A stretch of 64,000 bases of DNA from Massariosphaeria phaeospora (Eukaryota > Ascomycota > Dothideomycetes > Pleosporales): contig JAADJZ010000020.1 in the NCBI GenBank assembly GCA_011032825.1, positions 124,001 through 188,000 on the forward strand, in the 5' to 3' direction. Below the pieces are notes generated by a model that was given only the letters and a program-made list of their open reading frames with translations, was not told the origin of the DNA and did no database searches. Below are positions 10,593 to 19,947 of the stretch, in pieces. The position numbers and the translations under genes are program-made. Numbering within the stretch: position 1 is the stretch's first letter; each line of letters opens with the position of its first letter.

Positions 10593-12359
10593 ATGGCTAG
10601 CTATTCCGCCATCGGGCATGAGGCAGACGATACGGATCCCATGTCCTCCAGCACCGGTTCATTGCCAGGCAGACGGTACTACAATCTCTATGGCAAGAGG
10701 CGCACAGGATACTGACGCTTGTAGGCGCGGACGGGGAAAGAAAGACATCGGATATGCAGGCCAGGCAACATGGAGCAGCAGCGTTATCAACTTGGTCAAT
10801 ACCAGTATGGTCCCCCAGTGAGAGAGCGGTGTTCGGCTTTACTAAGTGGATGCAGTCCTCGGTGCCGGACTCCTCGCTATGCCTTCGGCACTCTCTAAAA
10901 TGGGCATCTTTCTAGGCATCTTTGTCATCGCATGGGCCGGACTGACTGCCGGCTTCGGTCTCTACCTCCAAACTCGATGCGCAAAGTACGTGGACCGCGG
11001 CCACGTATCGTTTGCTGCACTGTCGCAGCTCACCTACCCGAACCTCTCGATCATATTCGATGCTGCGATCGCGATCAAGTGCTTTGGAGTGGCAGTGAGC
11101 TATCTAATCATCATCGGTGATCTGATGCCTGGCGTAGTTGAGGCCTTCAGTCCGGGCGCAACTGAGGTGGCCTTTCTGGTTGACCGACAATTCTGGATCA
11201 CAGCGTTCATGTATGGTCAAGAACACCCTACACGGGCTAGGAAGCTAACATGGTTAGGCTTATCGTCATTCCCCTATCCTTCCTGCGGCGCCTGGATTCT
11301 TTGAAGTACACCAGCGTCATTGCTTTGTGTTCTATTGCATACCTTGTAGTCTTAATCGTAGCCCACTACATTAGGGGTGACACCCTAGAAGACCGTGGAG
11401 AGGTTAGAGTCTTCGAATGGGCCGGACCGATCTCAGTCCTTGCTGCTTTCCCAGTTATTGTGTTCGCCTATACGTGTCATCAGAATGTAAGTCATCTACT
11501 TGTACTAGCTATATCTATTGGACTGTGTTTATGCATGTTTCGTTGGGGTCTGCCTCAAGAAATCGTTCTTCCAAACATACTTGTCTCTTCGTAATGGTTC
11601 TAACATTTCCAGATGTTTTCTATCCTTAACGAAATCTCGGACAACTCGCACTTCCTCACTACCTCGGTAATATTCGCCTCCATTGGTGGTGCTTGCGTGC
11701 TATATATCCTTACCGGTATAACTGGCTACCTCTCCTACGGCGACAACATCAAGGGGAACATCGTGTCTATGTATCCCACATCTGCTGCCTCCACAATCGG
11801 CCGTCTTGCAATCGTTATTCTGGTTATGTTTTCTTATCCCCTACAGATTCACCCATGCAGAGCGAGCATCGATGCTTGCATGAAATGGCGACCAAGACGC
11901 AGAAACCAGAACGAGTCGAGCCCCAGCAGGAACTCACTTATCAACTCTCCGAAGCAGGCTGGGAAGCCAAACAATGAAATGAGCGATATACGGTTTGCCG
12001 TCATCACAACTGTATTGATCGTTCTCTCCTTTATAACCGCCATGACGGTATCCTCGCTAGAGAAAGTCTTAGCATATGTTGGCTCGACGGGCTCTACCAC
12101 CATCTCGTTCATCTTACCTGGGCTTTTCTACTACAAGATCTCGGACCCTGATTCACCACATCACCAGCGTCTGATCAAGGATGAAGACGACGAAGACGAG
12201 GGAGGCGGTGAGGGTTACGTTATGAGTGATGCTCTCAAGAGTCGGGATTGGCGGAGGGGTTTGCTACGGAACGGCAGTTTGGCGCTTGCCATCTATGGCG
12301 TGTGTGTTATGATAACGTGTCTGATTACTAATACTTTCCTGGTAGCGGCGGCTCACTAA
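10593..12359 (+). CDS. Vacuolar amino-acid transporter, AVT/SLC38-like (AAAP family)
   Basis: Amino acid/auxin permease family member, most like the yeast vacuolar exporters Avt5-Avt7. Five exons join in phase: 10593-10675, 10725-10804, 10856-11210, 11258-11486 and 11613-12359, giving 497 aa. The family start GQATWSSSVINLVNTILGAG leads into membrane segment 1, with the MPSALSKMG helix break. About 11 hydrophobic segments follow, including ITGYLSYGDNIKGNI and the SYPLQIHPCR segment. A charged loop with an acidic tract (KDEDDEDEGGGEG) precedes the last membrane segments. The tiny first exon with a Ser-rich head is supported only by phase and splice motifs. Substrate and direction of transport are not readable from sequence. 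Confidence 0.9.
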
Positions 12360-12717
12360 ATGGCGAGGTGCCGGTTATCTTGTCTTTTGAGATGTTCTTT
12401 TGCTATAGATTCAGCGGACTCGCATCACTGCATTTCTGGCGTTCGGTGGGAAACGCGGGCTGATTTGGGATTAGATGCAAATTTATTGAATTACATCTGA
12501 CGCGCGGTGCTGTAAATGGTATCATGCGATAGTCGACAGTTTCTCCAACACACTTTGATATATATATATATATTGCAAAATCTACATGCTCTGCACAGAA
12601 TCCACAGTGTTATACAGCGATTCTATACTGTAGTGTCTTCATCCCTCCAACGCCGTATGATGCAAAACTGCTTGGTCTCTTCCCTCCCAATCTTTCCCGT
12701 GGCTACGCTTCCATAGT
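12360..12717. other. Convergent 3' flank with a TA microsatellite
   Basis: The region lies between the 3' ends of the transporter and the mitoribosomal S16 gene. It includes a (TA)n run at about 12557-12573 and otherwise AT-leaning sequence consistent with two 3' UTRs. No gene is visible. Confidence 0.6.
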
Positions 12718-13404
12718 TCAGCTCGCTTCCGGTGCCGGTGTCGGCGCACTGGTAGTGGGTGGTATCAATGATTTAGCGGCTGAATCGGCTCTAATGGATT
12801 TGCCCTGAACTTGGGATATCCGGAATTGTGGCTCGAGGATGCCCACCTGGAAACTGTGTTAGCCAGAAGGTACTTTGAACTTTCCATTCTCCCAAGGAAC
12901 CGTCGCCTGACTGCCCAAGCTGAAGCCCCCCAATGCCACCCCTCGTCCATTGCCTCAATACCCAATTCACTCTGTCAATTATGTCCGTCCTTGACCTTTC
13001 GATGTAGTATGGTTCAACGTACCATGCTCAATAACCTCCACGCAGTATCGCTCGGTTGTGCGCCGACACCAACCCAATACCTCGCCCGACTTATATCCAA
13101 CTTGATGTCTTTCCAGGGTCGACCGTGGGTGTCTCCCGGTCGCGGGGGTTTAGGGATCGGGTCATAGGTCCCGAGGACTTCTAGGGGTCGCGAGTTGCGC
13201 GCTGTTCTGTATGGTGGTCATGTTAGCGACCTGTTAAGCCACTGAGTCGTGGAGCACGGTGGGTGGAAGGGCGGAAGCGGTGGGGAGCCATTCGTGGTCT
13301 GTCTGGCTTGAAAGTCGGGGAGCGTACCGCGCATGCGCAACTACAATGTTGTAGAATGGCGAGTGTTTCTTGCCGAAGCGGGCGAGTCGGATTTTGAGCA
13401 CCAT
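12718..13404 (-). CDS. mrps16: Mitochondrial small-subunit ribosomal protein bS16m
   Basis: Bacterial-type S16 of the mitochondrial ribosome. Three exons, 13404-13328, 13206-13023 and 12846-12718, give 129 aa. The start MVLKIRLARFGKKHSPFYNI is the diagnostic S16 beginning, followed after the first join by HARTARNSRPLEVLGTYDPI. Further on come KDIKLDISRARYWVGVGAQP and TAWRLLSMVGILEPQ, the conserved core. The C-terminus is a short Ala/Pro/Thr tail. Introns are 121 and 176 nt. As in many S16m proteins no cleavable presequence is seen. The ATG at 13404 is preferred because the frame upstream opens only with a TTG. Confidence 0.94.
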
Positions 13405-13737
13405 TGTGTTGTTCGCTGTCTGTCTCAGTTTCAATGCGTCGCGACGACTTGCGAGATCTTTTGAGCCGAGATTCTGCCGATACGGTACCGGCTACCACGT
13501 GATGGTTAGGTTAGTCAGCAGAGTCGTTATATAGGGTAACGGTTTGAATAGAGCCACTATATACTCGGAATGGCTAGAGCTGTAAATCGCGCGCAGCCTG
13601 CACATTACCTATGAAATACTACATCTTTAGCCATCGTTCCTTCTATGTAGGCTGAATGATGTAATCGTGCAGCCAAACTCCATCTGCATCTCCGTCCGCG
13701 ACATCCGATCATCTCCACTTCCTCTCCAACACTCACA
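13405..13737. promoter_or_regulatory. Shared head-to-head promoter, mrps16 / NAD(P)H-hydrate epimerase
   Basis: A 333-bp divergent intergenic region. Just before the epimerase start there is a pyrimidine-rich stretch (CATCTCCACTTCCTCTCC, ending about 13728) typical of fungal leaders. No TATA box is evident. Confidence 0.45.
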
Positions 13738-14715
13738 ATGGCGCTCAGAGTAGGTGTAGCGGCAGTATTCTTACCAGTCTTCTACTGATGAGGTCAGACA
13801 CTTTCTGCGAAGAATGCTGCAGCTCTTGATGAGGAACTTATGTCTGCGGGCGCCTTCTCCATTGACCAGTTGATGGAATTGGCTGGCTTGTCCGTCTCAC
13901 AAGCAGGTAAGTCACTCTACATTTTTTTTACTTTCTATGACACTACGTGTAAGCTATCACTTATTGCCTTCCCCTGTTTTGCTCAACTCTCGCTACTAGT
14001 TCCTCCTTGGCTCAGGGTCGAATATTGATTCTGACGTCCAAACTAGTATTTAAATTACAGCCCATTAGCAAAGGCAACCGCATTCTTGTAGCTTGTGGGC
14101 CGGGTAACAATGGCGGCGATGGCCTGGTAGCCGCGCGTCATCTCTTCCACTACGGATATCTACCTACCGTCTATTATCCGAAGCAGAGCAAGAATGACCT
14201 ATATCAGGTAATGTCCTCAATTAAACTTACAGCTTGAACCACAGTTCTGCCATTTAAACGCAAAACACAAAGCTAATCATCTGCAGCGTCTGAAGAAGCA
14301 ATTAGAAGATCTCAAAGTACCCTTCACAGACGACTTTCACTGCGCATTGAAGCAATCGGATCACATTGTAGACGCTATATTTGGGTTCTCCTTTTCTGGC
14401 GAGGTCCGTGAACCCTTCTCCAAAGTCATCGAAGCACTCCGCGACGCGCAGGTTCCCGTACTTGCTGTCGACGCGCCTTCTTCCTGGAACATTGAGGACG
14501 GACCACCGGACTCTGGACCGGGGAAAGGATTTATGCCCGGAGCTCTTATTTCTTTGACTGCGCCAAAGCCACTTGTCAAATGGTTTAAGGGTAGACATTT
14601 TCTTGGTGGCAGATTTCTCGGTCCTGAACTTGCGATGAAATATGAGCTCGACGTCCCGGAATACCAAGGTCTCGATCAGATTGTCGAGGTCCCGGTGGAA
14701 GATAGCAAACTATAA
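13738..14715 (+). CDS. NAD(P)H-hydrate epimerase (YjeF N-terminal domain)
   Basis: Repair enzyme that interconverts the R and S epimers of damaged, hydrated NAD(P)H so that the dehydratase can restore the cofactor. Four exons, 13738-13749, 13798-13906, 14047-14207 and 14287-14715, give 236 aa, the usual length for a stand-alone YjeF_N protein. The first exon codes only MALR. The substrate-loop motif GPGNNGGDG is at 58-66. The segment [11 protein letters not shown] and the active-site region [16 protein letters not shown] are also present. The C-terminal [18 protein letters not shown] fits fungal homologues. No strong mitochondrial presequence is seen. The dehydratase half is not fused and is not in this window. 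Confidence 0.95.
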
Positions 14716-15056
14716 CATGGAGGATAGAGTTCATATCAAGTTCATCAACGACTATTGAGAAGATTCTCCGTCCAGTGTCTTTTTCATTGAAATATTTGGA
14801 ACATATGTGGGCTTCTTCTGAATTCTGCACTGCACTAACCATTGCACATTTTCGACCTAGCCCTGCCATTTCTTAAACAAATGTCTAAAGTATAGACAAG
14901 AGTGCAAAATCAGGTATGGGCCCCATTTGTAGAAGTCTCCAAAAGCTCAGTTCTGGATCAGGTCCCACCCTTGCCTTCCACATATATTGGGAGCTCATGC
15001 CATACCCTTCTCCAGGTTGAACATTTTACGGATTGATTCTACCGGACTCCACCTAA
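14716..15056. other. Convergent 3' flank
   Basis: 341 bp between the ends of the epimerase and the MYND gene. No frame, repeat or RNA is visible; it is consistent with two 3' UTRs. Confidence 0.6.
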
Positions 15057-16280
15057 TCAGACATCATAGGGCGATCGAATACCACCAGAGTCTCCCTCGG
15101 ACTCTAGATTCAGCTGAGTCCAGGCTACGTAGTACTCCTTGAACTCCTCCTCCGAACCGCTGGTCAAGAATTCTTCTTTTGCTGCAGTTGTTAACTGCTC
15201 ATGGTTGGTGCAGACGGTCATCGAACAATGGCCTATCGCAGCGAAGTAGTCGGCTATTGCAGCTAAATGGCTGGGATATAGGGGTTTGCCGTCCTTGCGA
15301 ACCACGATAACGCTTCCAATATCTGTTATCTCGGTATGATACTCATACACAAACATCCACGCATCGGCCTGGTCTTGCGATGGTGCATCCGGAATCGTTA
15401 CAGCATAATCTTTTGAGTCCGGATTTAGATGACCGATCTTGTGATTGTGGCTGGTGGAATGTTGAAGACGTCTGTCACGCCAAACCAACGCTGGCGGAAG
15501 CTTTTTTATGACGAGCGGGATGTCTATATTCTCCGTAAGGCTCGACTTGACCTCCGTGGGCCATGTACACGCGGCTGCGGAGACATCGAGACCCTCGAAT
15601 TGCGGTCGCTGACAGATATCCGTGTCGCCCAGGCAATTCAACCTCACTCCTTTCACCTTGTCGCCTTCGATATGTTCAATGCGACGAGACTGGCCCTTGT
15701 AATATAAGGCCCGAAAATGGTCCACTGCGTGACGGAAATCCATTGGACCAAGATCGCAGCCACGACGCTTCTGTCCATCCTCATCCTTGAAACCAAACAC
15801 GAGTGCTGGGCCTCCCCAGAAGCGAAGAAACTCCTCGTCGACTGTCGTCAGACTCCTATTCGGCTCGGGAGATGCCGTCGCCGATTTGGGGCGAAGTTGT
15901 ATCATCTTTGCGACAAAAGCGAGGGTAGTGTCTAAGACGCGGTGTAGGACTCGATTGTTCGTAACGGCGAAGGCCAGTGTCATGTCTGTGGTATCTTCAG
16001 GCACGGTCGATAGATCCACAACTGCGTCGTCCGAAATACGAAGCCAGATAAAATGGGGCTTAGGACCGGCCACCGGAAAGTATATCGCACGCTTGAAGTT
16101 GGGCCCTGGGCGCTTCTCGTGACCGAAGTCCTTGAGCGCCTTGCAAAGTAGCTCGTGAACCGGCCAATCGCTCTTTTGGCAAGCTTGGGAGCAGTACCGA
16201 ATCTCGCGGCAGTCGGTACAGCTTTGGGTTCCTAGGTTCTTACACATCGCGCACAGCGAGCCCGCCTCGGTGGCAGCCAT
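15057..16280 (-). CDS. MYND-type zinc-finger protein
   Basis: Intronless gene for 407 aa with an N-terminal MYND finger: Cys10, 13, 21, 24, 30 and 34, His42 and Cys46 in the usual CxxC...CxxC...CxxxC...HxxxC spacing (LCAMCKNLGTQSC...CREIRYCSQACQ). The rest is a globular region of no known catalytic family, with no SET domain motifs. MYND fingers bind proline-rich peptides, so a protein-interaction role is likely but unproven. The frame runs open 79 codons further upstream but only from a GTG, so the ATG at 16280 is chosen. A shorter paralogue with the same N-terminal layout lies at 36091-36711. Confidence 0.85.
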   Translation of the reverse strand: MAATEAGSLCAMCKNLGTQSCTDCREIRYCSQACQKSDWPVHELLCKALKDFGHEKRPGPNFKRAIYFPVAGPKPHFIWLRISDDAVVDLSTVPEDTTDMTLAFAVTNNRVLHRVLDTTLAFVAKMIQLRPKSATASPEPNRSLTTVDEEFLRFWGGPALVFGFKDEDGQKRRGCDLGPMDFRHAVDHFRALYYKGQSRRIEHIEGDKVKGVRLNCLGDTDICQRPQFEGLDVSAAACTWPTEVKSSLTENIDIPLVIKKLPPALVWRDRRLQHSTSHNHKIGHLNPDSKDYAVTIPDAPSQDQADAWMFVYEYHTEITDIGSVIVVRKDGKPLYPSHLAAIADYFAAIGHCSMTVCTNHEQLTTAAKEEFLTSGSEEEFKEYYVAWTQLNLESEGDSGGIRSPYDV

Positions 16281-16973
16281 CTCGATCAAGATTAGTGCTG
16301 GTGGATCTGTGGTGGATCTAAGAATATGATGTTTGGTAAGGACCTGATGATTTGTGTTGTAGGGCAGCAAGACGTTGGCGAAGTGTTCAGCGAGAAAGTA
16401 AGCGGCACCTTCCCCACTAGAAATTAAGGGACAAAAGTGAAAGACGTTCCTGCTGATAACTACTTGAGATATGGCGTGTACCTCTAACTGATCCTGACCG
16501 GGAAACAGTGTTTCCACTCCTCTGTCACCTTAATACCACCAGGCCAGGTACGAATCCCAGCTCCATGCACAACGCAACTCACGCTCTTCGCTTTGCCACT
16601 CTACACCTTCAGACCTTCGGTTCATCCTTACCGTGTAACCTTCTTGCCATAGTCGTGGAACCCTAACAGAAAAACGTCTTGAGGAGCTTTTGTGTTCCCT
16701 CCCTTTTGCTCTATCATGCCAATCAAATAACTAATATCAGAACCTTAGCATCACGACGTGAATTAAAATACTGATTACTCGTCTAAAGAAGTAGATACAA
16801 AGCTACCTAAGTAGAGTTCCACGCAAATTGAGTGCTACAGAAGCAGACATAAATATTGAAGGAACCCCCGAGGGCAAAGTCCCAACCCAATACCGTAGAC
16901 CCTTCGTAATAATACCTAGTGCTCCAACAACTACAACCTTCTCGACCTCCGCCTTCACCTCAAGCTTTCTTCA
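16281..16973. other. Intergenic region upstream of the MYND gene
   Basis: About 690 bp with the minus-strand frame continuing open for about 240 bp before the MYND ATG, probably by chance or as leader. The remainder is AT-leaning. No other gene is seen. Confidence 0.5.
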
Positions 16974-17790
16974 TCAAATGGCACTCGACCGCCCCCGCCA
17001 CCATCCCCCAGAACGACTTGACCCCTCCTTGAACCGTCGTTCCGTTGAAAGGCGCATGCCCCATGAGCGTCCGGTACGCCAGGCAATTTGCAATCCTATG
17101 ACATATAAGTATACAGCGATAGCTGCGAGGGAACCGATTACAACGTACGGGTATACCTCACAGTAGACGCCCGGAGGTGAGGACACGCTGGGTGGTATGG
17201 GTTTCATGGATTTAGCATCAGGCCTGAACGTGTTGTGTTAGTTGAAAGCTTATTTTTACCATGTGTGTTGTGAGCGACGTACATGATACCGGCAAGAGGA
17301 CGGCATTCGCCATCCGTCAAAGTCAAGGACCATACCTTTCCGCTGTAGCTGGTTTCGTTGTAGATGTTGACCCCTGTCTTGATGTTTTGCCGTCGTTAAT
17401 CGCAATTGCGCCGATGGATGGTAATGCGCGTACCATGTTGGCTGGAATCTCGTTTCTAGGAATGATGAGATTAGGTTGAGGGTTGAGGGGACTCGAGAAT
17501 GCCGTGGAGAGGAGGGCGCAGACGAGGATTGGGACGATGAGTGAACGTATGGTGATGGTGATAGCTGGCTTCTCACTGGCTCCGCAATGTCTCAAAGGTG
17601 TAGTCAAGAGTTGGGGAGTTATGACTGCTGGGACTATAAGACCGTCGGTGATGCAGAGTGTTGAGGGGTCCGGTAGGGTCAAGAGGTAGATATATGTTGT
17701 GTGACTCCCACGCAGCACGGGCGCATTCGACCGTGAGTGCAGACCACCAAGTACCCCCTCCGCACTGCTGCAATTTGCTTTGTGTAACAT
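16974..17790 (-). CDS. Hypothetical small membrane protein (signal-like segment plus C-terminal TM)
   Basis: Unrecognised. A two-exon model (17790-17336 and 17223-16974, GT-AG intron of 112 nt) keeps one frame and gives 234 aa. Exon 1 contains a hydrophobic signal-like stretch, SLIVPILVCALLSTAFSS, followed by an Asn/Pro-rich segment and a Ser/Thr-rich linker. Exon 2 supplies a second hydrophobic helix, VVIGSLAAIAVYLYVIGL, with a basic tail after it. If the true start is closer to the first hydrophobic stretch through an unseen upstream exon, this would be a secreted or type I membrane protein. With the ATG at 17790 the signal would be internal. The splice sites are good, but there is no homology support. 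Confidence 0.35.
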
Positions 17791-18080
17791 GGTGTAGCAG
17801 ATGTTCGATCAAACCTGGGGAAGATGACTCTTACGCTGCACGACCGCCTGCTTGCTCCTTCTAACACGTAAGCGTGTAGACACCAATACCATCCTGCGCA
17901 CCGCTAATGGGAAAGGAGGGTCGTGCAGCATAGAGAAGCATAGTCGTGCAGTGGTCCTAGGCCGCCCAAGGCTTAGTCGCATGATCGTTAGAGTGAGTCT
18001 AGATACCCACCGTCGTCCTCAGCCAAGTCGCCATGCTATCCCACCACCTTCTTCACTCCATCATATAGGACCCCGACTCC
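17791..18080. other. Short intergenic region
   Basis: About 290 bp between the hypothetical membrane protein and the 3' end of the phosphatase gene. Nothing is recognisable in it. Confidence 0.5.
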
Positions 18081-19106
18081 TCATGCCAGCACCAAATTCC
18101 TCCTCAACGCCTCCAACTCTTCGTCCCCCAACCCACACACCCCTCTAAAATACCCCTCGGCGCCCCCATACTCCCTCTCTACCATCTCCAAACTGCCCAG
18201 TAGATTCTCCCTCCGCGCACCCGCCATCCTGAGCGCAGCCCGGCGTGCCAACACCAATGCCTCATCATCCACCTTCTTCGCCCCATCCCCGCCTCCGTCC
18301 GCAAGCTCAGCAGCACTCGCCGCCTCCTTCCCCTGCATCTGGAGCGCAACGTACTGCCTCACAGCCTGCGACTGCACCAACCTACCCACCACCTCGTCCC
18401 GCACATGCGCGAGCCCCAGCTCCGTCAACGCGTACTCGTCGGCAGCCGTCTCCCTGTCGACGCCCAGAAACGTGAACAGCAGCCCGAAAAAGATGCCCGT
18501 GCGGTCTTTGCCTGCGGTGCAGTGGACCAGCGCACCGAGTTCCGCTTCACTCTCGCCCGTATGCTCGCCGGGGCTCGAACTACCAGGCGGTGGCAAACCC
18601 GCCAGATACAGCAGTATCGTGCGGAAACTCGGCCCCGCATGCATCAGTATATCCGCGTACGCGCGCACAAAGCCCTCGGCCGTCTCGCCCATATACATCG
18701 CATACCTCTGCGCCAGCCGCTCGGGACTGTAGTCGCGGTCCGCGAACACGGGGACCCAGTGCCTGTTTAATCCTTCTTTTTCTAGCTTTCCAATCCATGC
18801 CGGTTGCGCGTTCATACTCTCATCTACACCCGCGGCATTTCCATTTCCATTTCCAACTGTTGCAATCCACCCCCTGTTGACTTCCGGCTTGCTCCGCAGA
18901 TCGAAAACGTGGCCGATGCCGAGTGCTCTGATCTGGCGCCAGCCTTCCTGGTCGAGTTTCGAAGGCTCGGCGCTGCGGAAGAGGATGCCCAGGCGGAGTT
19001 TTGCGCCGCTGGAGGTGGTGAGGTTGGGGTGAAGGCTGGGGTCGCGGAGGTTGGCGATGTGGGGGATAGTGTAGAAAGGGGGGCAGGGAAGAGAGTGCGT
19101 TGTCAT
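18081..19106 (-). CDS. Tyrosine-protein phosphatase (Y_phosphatase3 / Tps-like DSP)
   Basis: Intronless gene for 341 aa. The P-loop VHCTAGKDRTGIFF carries the catalytic Cys196 and Arg202 of the HCxxGxxRT signature. Upstream are the family blocks PHIANLRD, LRLGILFRSAEPSKL and GIGHVFDLRSKPE, which define the fungal tyrosine/serine phosphatase family found across Pezizomycotina. An extension between about 82 and 112 is Asn/Gly-rich and low in complexity. The C-terminus has Ala/Glu-rich helices. Substrate unknown; phosphoinositides and phosphotyrosine are both possible for this fold. The ATG at 19106 fits the usual short head (MTTHSLPCPPFYTIP). Confidence 0.92.
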   Translation of the reverse strand: MTTHSLPCPPFYTIPHIANLRDPSLHPNLTTSSGAKLRLGILFRSAEPSKLDQEGWRQIRALGIGHVFDLRSKPEVNRGWIATVGNGNGNAAGVDESMNAQPAWIGKLEKEGLNRHWVPVFADRDYSPERLAQRYAMYMGETAEGFVRAYADILMHAGPSFRTILLYLAGLPPPGSSSPGEHTGESEAELGALVHCTAGKDRTGIFFGLLFTFLGVDRETAADEYALTELGLAHVRDEVVGRLVQSQAVRQYVALQMQGKEAASAAELADGGGDGAKKVDDEALVLARRAALRMAGARRENLLGSLEMVEREYGGAEGYFRGVCGLGDEELEALRRNLVLA

Positions 19107-19947
19107 GACTAAAGAGAGAGCAAGAGTGTGATATGTTTCTTAAAGACTGGGATAGCGAAGGAAGGGGTTTTGGTGGAGACGGTGCAAATGTCTTTGGTAG
19201 TACAACCTGCGTAGTTGGCTCGTGTATAGTAGCAAGAAAGTAGTAGCGTAGCTCGCAGCAGTATGAAGACTGAAATAAATAAAGCTTATACAATAGTAGT
19301 GCACCGTACATCGTGATAGATAATGATTGACTTGACCAGTCCCCACCCGAGGTTGGGCTAGTACTGCCCCGCTATCACACGTCGTGAGCCGAGGCTGCTG
19401 CTCTAGGAAGCAAAGATGTGTTTGCTCATGAACTACCCATCGACTACAAAAATTAAGATTTAGTGAATCCTCGCGGCATGCTCGGCAAGCTGCACTCTAA
19501 ACGCCTATATTCTCGCATATAACCGTAACCCGACCAGAAACCATTCGCAATCCCAAAGCTTTTTCTTGTACTGAGATATTAATAGAGAGGAGAGAAATAA
19601 TGATACTACGACAATACGGTAATAACCCAATACAGATATTCCGCGCCATTTATGCTTTTGACAAGAAGTTTTCCGGAAAGCCTGACGCCAGTACTAATTG
19701 AGATTGTCGATGACTCCAGCCGTTGTCGTACACGCGTGGAAAGCGGAAGTGTCGCTATAGGAGTAATAACGCCGCCATGCTGATGTGAAGAGCAAAGCTT
19801 TCCAGGATAACAACAGCGATTTGGTCCCGACCAGAGCTGTTATGTGAGGGAGACAGAAGCTTTGCATACTTAGCTAACTTGGTCGAGCGAGTGGACCATT
19901 TTGAAGAGGAAGAGCCAGCATCTAAGGAGAGTTTTGTTGATCCATGT
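19107..19947. other. Intergenic region, phosphatase promoter and PQ-loop 3' flank
   Basis: About 840 bp, AT-leaning toward 19440-19700, with no convincing frame. It holds the phosphatase promoter on the left and the 3' UTR of the PQ-loop gene on the right. Confidence 0.55.

Noticed and set aside
16281..16517. 79-codon N-terminal extension of the MYND protein
   Set aside because: Opens only with GTG; the ATG at 16280 puts the MYND finger at the usual distance from the start.
16540..16575. tRNA-like T-arm sequence (GGTACGAATCCC)
   Set aside because: No matching A box, acceptor stem or cloverleaf could be built around it.
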